From Clostridiales bacterium (GTDB lineage Bacteria > Bacillota > Clostridia > Oscillospirales > Acutalibacteraceae): 6,968 bases of DNA. The position numbers and the translations under genes are program-made. This document shows, in pieces, positions 1-4,410 of this stretch; the first letter of the stretch is position 1, and each line of letters begins with the position of its first letter. Where the stretch lies: contig JAAYWU010000237.1 of NCBI GenBank assembly GCA_012516295.1, positions 1 through 6,968 of the forward strand, in the 5' to 3' direction. The notes beneath the pieces are model-generated. The model worked only from the letters and a program-made list of their open reading frames with translations. It did not search any database and was not told the origin of the DNA.

Positions 1-1055
1 GGCTTTACGTGGTCAATTAAAAATAATTCCTCGTCGGCGATTCTGCCCCCACCGTGTGTCTTACCGGAATTCTCCCTGTCTTTCAGCGCAATCTGCAATT
101 CCCCGGTGTAATTTTTATAGTACATATTATCAATTGTAATATCCCCGCGTTTAATATCCATCGTGTTCACCGGGGCAAATCCATTTCCGTCGTATTTTAC
201 CCTGCTTTTGCTGGACCGTATCATATATTCGGAAACATCCCCTCGATTCAAATGAAGCCGGTTCAGAACAATATCCCTTTCCAGATCGGAGATATTCTTT
301 TCCAAATGGACATGGAAAGTCAATTTATAGGGATCGACTTCGCTCAAGGCCTTCAGCTCTTCATCTGACGCAAAAGCATTCGCGATGATTACGTCGTCAA
401 TCAGATTCGTCGAAAAAAGATGTTTTGCCTGTACCTGTATCGGCAGATTCCGATGTTTCTCCAAGGTGCATAGCCCCTCATTGACGGGCCATGGGCCGAA
501 ACTCGCGCTTTTTGAAGAAACAAACGCGGCGGTCCGGATATTAAACTTTTTATATTGTTCGTTGCACTTCATGAAATGATCATAAGAAATTCCGGAATAT
601 TTATGAGGATAAAAATTATGGCACCCTAAGAGATTATCCGGGTTAGGCTGATAGCTGAAGATATTATCCAGATATTTTGTGCCGGCGCTCATGTTCAGCT
701 CGATTTTCAAGCCAAATAAATTGAAGGACATGGCGGCTTCCTCCAGCCCTGTAAAACCATGATCCAGGCGGATGCCATAAAGCCCCATTTCTTTAAAAAT
801 ATGCAGGTCATCATAGCTTATCCCAAGGTGCTGAAAGACCGACGGGTCAACGTCTGCAATTACCTTCATCCCGTATTGATTCGCATGGGCGACCGTTTTT
901 TTAAACTCGTCGATGATTTTTTCTTTCTCTCCCTCGACGGAGAGAAGGCAGGTAAATACCCTTTTGAATCCATATTTACTGGCCCTGTCAATGTAGGCTA
1001 AATTTTCCTCTAATTTTGCATGGGCCGGGTAAACGGAAAATCCAATTGTTCTCAT
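1..1055 (-). CDS. mupG: MupG/DUF871-family 6-phospho-N-acetylmuramidase, 3' end cut by window edge
   Basis: The frame reads leftward from ATG at 1055 and is open to the window edge: 351 codons plus two bases, close to the usual family length of about 350-360 residues, so only a few residues are missing. AAGGAG lies just upstream of the ATG. Family motifs I recognise include GFSVYPAH (5-12), GIRLDHGF (94-101), ELNMS (119-123), HNFYPHKYSGIS (146-157), a GPWPVNEGLCTLEKHR stretch (about 187-201), VSEYMIRSS (274-282) and GDITIDN (304-310). The family has an N-terminal TIM barrel (here about 1-235) and a C-terminal cyclophilin-like domain. The characterised member, Staphylococcus aureus MupG, is a cytosolic enzyme that hydrolyses MurNAc-6-phosphate-GlcNAc, the PTS product of a peptidoglycan disaccharide. 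Here it follows the PTS operon on the same strand, separated by two hairpins, so co-expression is uncertain. Family assignment is strong; the exact substrate is inferred, and other 6-phospho-disaccharides are possible. Confidence 0.88.
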   Translation of the reverse strand, partial: MRTIGFSVYPAHAKLEENLAYIDRASKYGFKRVFTCLLSVEGEKEKIIDEFKKTVAHANQYGMKVIADVDPSVFQHLGISYDDLHIFKEMGLYGIRLDHGFTGLEEAAMSFNLFGLKIELNMSAGTKYLDNIFSYQPNPDNLLGCHNFYPHKYSGISYDHFMKCNEQYKKFNIRTAAFVSSKSASFGPWPVNEGLCTLEKHRNLPIQVQAKHLFSTNLIDDVIIANAFASDEELKALSEVDPYKLTFHVHLEKNISDLERDIVLNRLHLNRGDVSEYMIRSSKSRVKYDGNGFAPVNTMDIKRGDITIDNMYYKNYTGELQIALKDRENSGKTHGGGRIADEELFLIDHVK

Positions 1056-1103
1056 AGCTTTTCTCCTTGTTTTATAAAAATTTGCTTACGGGCCTAAAAA
1101 AGC

Positions 1104-1120
1104 AAGCGGCGGCGCCGCTT
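1104..1120 (-). terminator. GC-rich hairpin terminator upstream of the mupG-like gene
   Basis: AAGCGGC (1104-1110) and GCCGCTT (1114-1120) form a perfect 7-bp stem with a 3-nt loop. In the minus-strand transcript this is preceded by an A-run and followed, after two bases, by six T (1101-1096), which is the usual shape of an intrinsic terminator. In the plus direction the T-run is shorter. It lies about 50 bp before the mupG-like start and may end or attenuate read-through from the PTS operon. Confidence 0.6.
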
Positions 1121-1167
1121 TTTCCCGTTATTTTTTACTGTTTCGCAACCGAATGTTTTAAAAATAC

Positions 1168-1197
1168 TTAGGTGGCTTTTTTTACGAAGCCACCTAA
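1168..1197 (-). terminator. Intrinsic terminator after EIIC
   Basis: TTAGGTGGCTT (1168-1178) pairs perfectly with AAGCCACCTAA (1187-1197), giving an 11-bp stem with an 8-nt loop, 13 bp after the EIIC stop codon. In the operon direction it is followed by GTATTTTTAAAA, a moderate T-tract. In the plus direction it is followed by TCGTTTTTTATT, so it could work both ways. It marks the likely end of most PTS operon transcripts. Confidence 0.72.
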
Positions 1198-1210
1198 AAA
1201 TCGTTTTTTA

Positions 1211-2539
1211 TTACTGCTTTACGGTTTCATTGTTTTCATATAATTTTTCCTGCTCGCAGTATTCTTTGTCTTGCGCTTTGATAAAGGGCAGGTAAATCAA
1301 AAACGATATTACGATTTCTACGGCTTGCAGAATGGCCCCCCTTATCCCTGAAACAAGGAATCCGCCAATGATCGGGGGAGTGGTCCAGGGAATAATTACG
1401 CCGTTCGGCGCCGGAACGAGCCCGGCGGCCATCGTGCAATAGGTTATGACCGCTAAAATCAAAGGTGTGCAAATGAACGGAATGAGCAGGATCGGGTTCA
1501 AAACAACGGGCAGTCCGAATATGATCGGTTCGTTGATGTTAAAAAGCCCCGGAAGAATGGAGAGCCTGCCGATTCTTTTGCATTGCTGGGATTTGCAGAC
1601 AAGCAGCAGCGCAAGGCACAAACCTAATGTGGCGCCGCCACCGCCTAACCACAGATAGATGGAGTTGAATTGCTGCGTGATAATATGGGGTAGAGCCTCG
1701 CCTTTTCCAAATGCCAAAAGGTTGTCCGCCGACAAAGCCAGCCATATCGGGGTCATAACGGATTGTACAACATCCCCGCCGGCGATACCGAACATCCAGA
1801 ACAGGCCGATAAAGAAGTTTGCGATTAAGACTGCCCCCAGGCTGTCCCCCAGCGCAACCAGCGGCAATTGCAGAACATTGAAGATACAATTATGTATTGT
1901 GCCGAATGGAGTATATGCGAAGATTAATCTTATTATGCCAAAGGAAAATATGGTGATGGTTCCCGGAATAAGTGCGGAGAATGCCTTTGCAACGGTGGGT
2001 GGAACACCTTCCGGCATTTTAATAACCCAGCCTTTATTCGAAATAAACCGCATGATTTCCGTGGCAAGTATCGCGGAAACCATTCCGACAAACAGGCCCT
2101 TGGAGCCGATCCATTCCATCGGGATAACGCTGTCGACCTGATAAACCGCCTTTGAGCCTTCCGGCGTAAAGTTTGTAACGAACGGTGTTAACACAAAGAA
2201 GGAAACAAGCGAAATGACCGCGGTGCTCAACCCGTCCTGTTTGTAATGGCTGGTTAAACTGTGCGATATTCCGATTATTACAAATATCGTCATAATCGCC
2301 ATTGACGCGTGATAGGGGACTAAAAAGAAATCGCCCCAGTGTTTTCCGAAGATACCGGACATGAAATCTCCGTATCCCGGGATCGGCAATTCTTCAATTA
2401 ACAAAGATATGGCGCCGATGATCAGGAGCGGCATTGCCAGCATAAAGCCGTCACGAATGGCAATTAAATAACGGTTGTTGGCGATTTTATCCGCCACCGG
2501 CATGATTTTTTCTTCGAGAATATTTTCTTTTTTCTTCAT
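1211..2539 (-). CDS. PTS lactose/cellobiose-family EIIC permease
   Basis: A 442-residue polytopic membrane protein, the normal length for Lac-family EIIC (CelB/ChbC type). It is the sugar-translocating subunit, carrying substrate across the cytoplasmic membrane for phosphorylation by EIIB. Hydrophobic segments run along nearly the whole chain, including about 30-48, 79-93, 105-120, 146-163, 186-208, 232-252, 300-314, 343-369 and 400-420. The family signature FNINEPIIFGLPVVLNP lies at 333-349 with the key Glu at 337; WTTPPIIGGFL follows at 385-395. The other substrate-site motif reads FGIAGG (250-255), where I recall FGIHG in family members, so the usual His is Ala at 253. The start overlaps the upstream EIIB stop as ATGA (4-nt overlap), and GGGAGGAT precedes it at normal spacing, so the two are probably translationally coupled. 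Family assignment is very secure; the sugar is not, and cellobiose is only one option. Confidence 0.95.
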   Translation of the reverse strand: MKKKENILEEKIMPVADKIANNRYLIAIRDGFMLAMPLLIIGAISLLIEELPIPGYGDFMSGIFGKHWGDFFLVPYHASMAIMTIFVIIGISHSLTSHYKQDGLSTAVISLVSFFVLTPFVTNFTPEGSKAVYQVDSVIPMEWIGSKGLFVGMVSAILATEIMRFISNKGWVIKMPEGVPPTVAKAFSALIPGTITIFSFGIIRLIFAYTPFGTIHNCIFNVLQLPLVALGDSLGAVLIANFFIGLFWMFGIAGGDVVQSVMTPIWLALSADNLLAFGKGEALPHIITQQFNSIYLWLGGGGATLGLCLALLLVCKSQQCKRIGRLSILPGLFNINEPIIFGLPVVLNPILLIPFICTPLILAVITYCTMAAGLVPAPNGVIIPWTTPPIIGGFLVSGIRGAILQAVEIVISFLIYLPFIKAQDKEYCEQEKLYENNETVKQ

Positions 2540-2865
2540 GGATGATCCTCCCTGTTCTGGTTTTCAATCATTTTCAACGCTGCTTTCAAAACCTTTTCTC
2601 CATCCATCATTCCGTAATCCATACTGTTGATTACATCCACGGGTATGTTTTTTTCGCTGCACAGCTTTTTAGCCCTGCCCAATGCAAACCGGATTTGCGG
2701 CCCCAGCAGCACGACATCCGCGTCGTCCAGATGGCTGGCCATTTCTGCTTCGGGAAAAGCATCAATCGATATATCCATTTCCATCGCTTTTGCCGCATTT
2801 TGCATCTTTGTAACTAATAAACTGGTAGACATTCCGGCAGAACAAAACAAAAGAATACGTTTCAT
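2536..2865 (-). CDS. PTS lactose/cellobiose-family EIIB (second copy)
   Basis: A 109-residue cytosolic EIIB. The phosphorylated Cys is expected at residue 8 in FCSAGMSTSLL, matching the family pattern CxxGxSTxxL. VLLGPQ (about 53-58) and MDGEKVLKAAL near the C terminus are further family marks. The protein takes phosphate from EIIA on its Cys and passes it to the sugar bound in EIIC. I chose ATG at 2865 over an in-frame TTG at 2868 because GGAGGAGG (2873-2880) sits 7 nt before the ATG. By eye about 46 of 99 aligned residues match the first EIIB of this operon, so they are diverged paralogues rather than a recent duplication. It has a charged C-terminal extension (NQNREDHP) not in the first copy, and overlaps the EIIC start by 4 nt, suggesting it is the main EIIB partner of this EIIC. 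Confidence 0.93.
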   Translation of the reverse strand: MKRILLFCSAGMSTSLLVTKMQNAAKAMEMDISIDAFPEAEMASHLDDADVVLLGPQIRFALGRAKKLCSEKNIPVDVINSMDYGMMDGEKVLKAALKMIENQNREDHP

Positions 2866-2872
2866 CAAACAG

Positions 2873-2880
2873 CCTCCTCC
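2873..2880 (-). promoter_or_regulatory. Ribosome binding site fixing the start of the second EIIB
   Basis: GGAGGAGG on the minus strand lies 7 nt before ATG 2865. It favours that ATG over the TTG three bases upstream. Confidence 0.75.
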
Positions 2881-2896
2881 AAATTTTTATTTAGCT

Positions 2897-2926
2897 TCAA
2901 TTTATTTCCCATCGTTTTGAAATTGA
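2897..2926 (-). repeat. Small inverted repeat between the GrdB-like gene and second EIIB
   Basis: TCAATTT (2897-2903) and AAATTGA (2920-2926) are perfect 7-bp arms with a 16-nt gap in the 74-bp spacer. It is AT-rich and has no T-tract, so it is not a convincing terminator. It could be a weak mRNA stability or processing hairpin, or chance. Confidence 0.25.
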
Positions 2927-2939
2927 TGCGCTTGCTTCG

Positions 2940-3470
2940 TTAGATCCTTGGGAAATAGCCCTCTTCTTCCGCGGTGCCGATGGGTTCCCCTTTGCTTAAT
3001 TTAACCGCAAAGTCTGCAATCTTTTTCAACGAAGTATTCAATCCGGTTCCCCCAACTTTGGGCGTTTCAATAATGTAGACCCGCTTTCGGAAAAGCTCTG
3101 TTCCCGTACTTTCTTTCGCCATCGCCGCAAAAGCATGCACGTGAGCTTCGTTTGTCAAGGCTTCCGTCAGATAGCCGCAGCAGTCCCCAAATCTTTTATG
3201 GTTTAAAGCCGGCCCGCAGATAACGACCTCCGCCTTCAAATTTTTAATCATATCCGTTAGTGCCGCAATAGCCTTTTCCCTGTTCTCTAAAAAGTAATTG
3301 TCCCCACATATTACCGTACCAACGATATCCGCGCCTTTCCGAAGCAGCATAGTTCGCAAAAGCATTCCCATTCCTACTGCACCGGCCTGTGCCTGGGGCT
3401 CTATATCCATCCTTTCGTCGCCGCCCAGACCGGCCTGTACCTGATTTAAAAATTGAACTACTCTTATCAT
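2940..3470 (-). CDS. Stand-alone GrdB-like N-terminal domain protein (glycine/sarcosine/betaine reductase component B family)
   Basis: A 176-residue protein matching the first part of GrdB, the roughly 435-residue selenoprotein B subunit of clostridial glycine/sarcosine/betaine reductase. Matching features are RVVQFLNQVQAGLGG (3-17), TVICGDNYF (52-60), VVICGPALNHKRFG (82-95), CCG (97-99), KRVYIIET (129-136) and the terminal EEEGYFPRI (168-176). In GrdB the chain continues past this point into the half bearing the catalytic selenocysteine; here it ends with TAA, not a recodable TGA, and no remaining piece follows in the 74-bp spacer. The redox-active half is therefore absent and reductase activity is not expected. 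AAGGAG lies 8 nt before ATG 3470. The gene sits inside a PTS operon between two EIIB genes, so a role in handling or regulating that sugar system is likely, but the function is unknown. Cys at 55, 85, 97 and 98 may matter. Confidence 0.8.
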   Translation of the reverse strand: MIRVVQFLNQVQAGLGGDERMDIEPQAQAGAVGMGMLLRTMLLRKGADIVGTVICGDNYFLENREKAIAALTDMIKNLKAEVVICGPALNHKRFGDCCGYLTEALTNEAHVHAFAAMAKESTGTELFRKRVYIIETPKVGGTGLNTSLKKIADFAVKLSKGEPIGTAEEEGYFPRI

Positions 3471-3531
3471 TTTTTACGCTCCTTATGTATATCCGCTCTT
3501 CCCAAGAATGGAATCGATCCACGATGGATGC

Positions 3532-3831
3532 CTACAACGCCAATGCCTGTTTCAAAACCTTCTCTCCGTCCATCTTTGCGTAGGCAGCACTATCGATAAC
3601 GGAAACCTTAATCCCCTTCGGCTCAAATTGCGCTTTCATTTTGTCAAGCGTGTACGCCACCTGCGGGCCGAGGAGTAAAATATCCGTATCATCCGCATAT
3701 TTCTGGAAATCGCCTTCCGGCACCGCACGGACTTTTACATTTGATGCCAATTTAATTGCCGCGGTATTCATCTTGCTTACCAGCAGGTTCGTTGTCACGC
3801 CTGCCGCGCAGACCAAAGTAATACGTTTCAT
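3532..3831 (-). CDS. PTS lactose/cellobiose-family EIIB (first copy)
   Basis: A 99-residue cytosolic EIIB with the expected phosphorylated Cys at residue 8 in VCAAGVTTNLL, a slight variant of CxxGxSTxxL with Thr for Ser. ILLLGPQ (about 51-57) and MDGEKVLKQAL at the C terminus are typical. Its role is phosphate relay from EIIA to the sugar in EIIC. AAGGAGG (3839-3845) lies 7 nt before ATG 3831 and overlaps the EIIA stop codon (TAAGGAGG), so translation is probably tightly linked to EIIA. It is about 46% identical by eye to the second EIIB of the operon. Both copies keep the Cys, so neither looks dead. Why one EIIC would need two EIIBs is not clear. Confidence 0.93.
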   Translation of the reverse strand: MKRITLVCAAGVTTNLLVSKMNTAAIKLASNVKVRAVPEGDFQKYADDTDILLLGPQVAYTLDKMKAQFEPKGIKVSVIDSAAYAKMDGEKVLKQALAL

Positions 3832-3843
3832 TCCCTTTCCTCC

Positions 3844-4152
3844 TTATTTATAAAATTTTTCATAAAGGTCGATAAACTCTTTCGCCATATCAATAATCAT
3901 GATTGCGCTCATTAAATGATCCTGTGCATGTGCCAAAAGTACGGTCATATTTTTTATATTCCCGTCTACCTCCTCCTGGATGATCTTCGTTTGGAACCGA
4001 TGCGCTTCGGTCAAATATTCACCCGCCTTATCTATTTGACTGCGCGCTTCTGCAATCTTGCCGTTTTTCGCGCTTTGGATTGCTTCCATCGCTTGGCTTT
4101 TGGCATCCCCGCTATTTACTATAAGCTTCATGGAAATTGCTTCAATATTCAT
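3844..4152 (-). CDS. PTS lactose/cellobiose-family EIIA
   Basis: A 102-residue, all-helical cytosolic EIIA of the Lac family, which forms trimers. It receives phosphate from HPr and passes it to EIIB. The signature AHAQDHLM is present; the active-site His is the first one (residue 75 with this start), followed by Asp78 and His79 as in the family. ATG at 4152 and ATG at 4158 are both in frame; AAGG (4162-4165) is 9 nt from the first and only 3 nt from the second, so I prefer 4152 (MNIEAISMKL). It is the first gene of the operon, with a leader of about 40 nt from the sigma-54 promoter. Its stop codon overlaps the ribosome binding site of the next EIIB. Length and motifs are fully normal. Confidence 0.95.
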   Translation of the reverse strand: MNIEAISMKLIVNSGDAKSQAMEAIQSAKNGKIAEARSQIDKAGEYLTEAHRFQTKIIQEEVDGNIKNMTVLLAHAQDHLMSAIMIIDMAKEFIDLYEKFYK

Positions 4153-4158
4153 TTTCAT

Positions 4159-4165
4159 TCACCTT
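4159..4165 (-). promoter_or_regulatory. Ribosome binding site of EIIA
   Basis: AAGGTGA on the minus strand. Its AAGG core is 9 nt from ATG 4152 and 3 nt from ATG 4158, which makes the inner ATG the more likely start. Confidence 0.55.
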
Positions 4166-4202
4166 GTTCTATACAAATTTTACTTTCCTGTTCAAAGAGT
4201 AA

Positions 4203-4218
4203 AGCAATATTCGTGCCA
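4203..4218 (-). promoter_or_regulatory. Sigma-54 (-24/-12) promoter of the PTS operon
   Basis: Read on the minus strand, TGGCACG-AATA-TTGCT matches the sigma-54 consensus TGGCACG-N4-TTGC[A/T] at every defined position, with the invariant GG and GC correctly spaced. Transcription should start near 4192, giving a leader of about 40 nt before EIIA. The adjacent divergent gene encodes a sigma-54 activator with the sigma-54-contacting GAYTGA loop, which strongly supports the call. Such promoters need ATP-driven activation, so the operon should be off without the activator. Confidence 0.92.
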
Positions 4219-4286
4219 AAACGCTTCAGGGCGGAAGAATTTTGGCGTAAATGCGATCCGATATTGCGATGGCGGCTATCTGTTTC

Positions 4287-4321
4287 ATGTGTTTTGATTT
4301 TGTGTGCGAAGCAATACACAT
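4287..4321. promoter_or_regulatory. Candidate upstream activating sequence (inverted repeat)
   Basis: ATGTGTTTTG (4287-4296) and CAATACACAT (4312-4321) are inverted repeats matching at 9 of 10 positions, with a 15-nt gap. A shorter alternative uses TGTGT (4301-4305) against ACACA (4316-4320). The centre is about 110 bp upstream of the predicted sigma-54 start site. That distance resembles the palindromic activating site of the Bacillus subtilis lev operon, placed around -125 as I recall. Binding by the adjacent LevR-type regulator is inference. Confidence 0.4.
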
Positions 4322-4346
4322 TATTACTAATATTACGGCACGATGA

Positions 4347-4375
4347 TTGACTTTATTGGGCAGGTAAACTATACT
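4347..4375 (+). promoter_or_regulatory. Sigma-A-type promoter of the regulator gene
   Basis: TTGACT (4347-4352) and TATACT (4370-4375) with exactly 17 bp between them are one mismatch each from the -35 and -10 consensus. The start site would be near 4382, with a leader of about 29 nt and GGGGG (4399-4403) serving as ribosome binding site 7 nt before ATG 4411. Confidence 0.72.
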
Positions 4376-4380
4376 TACCT
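4362..4380. promoter_or_regulatory. Candidate operator over the regulator -10 box
   Basis: AGGTAA (4362-4367) and TTACCT (4375-4380) are perfect 6-bp inverted arms with a 7-nt gap that contains most of the -10 box. A protein bound here would block RNA polymerase, so self-repression or another repressor is plausible. Function is inferred from position only. Confidence 0.4.
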
Positions 4381-4410
4381 TGATTAAATCGTGATCTTGG
4401 GGGCTTGAGC

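Noticed and set aside
54..1001. Several plus-strand open frames (54-368, 385-579, 759-1001)
   Set aside because: They lie antisense to the mupG-like gene, whose minus-strand frame is continuous with strong family motifs.
1659..2141. 160-codon plus-strand open frame
   Set aside because: It is antisense to EIIC, whose membrane segments and NEP motif are unmistakable.
2866..2942. Selenocysteine read-through or a frameshifted C-terminal half of the GrdB-like gene
   Set aside because: The stop is TAA, not TGA, and the 74 bp before the second EIIB hold no further GrdB-like coding sequence.
4214..4230. CcpA cre-like sequence AAAACGCTT next to the -24 element
   Set aside because: The central part fits, but both outer ends (TG and CA) fail to match the cre consensus, so support is too weak.
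4252..4270. Direct repeat TGCGAT (4252-4257 and 4265-4270) in the divergent intergenic region
   Set aside because: Two six-base copies with a 13-nt period are easily chance, and they sit between the promoter and the better inverted repeat without a clear role.
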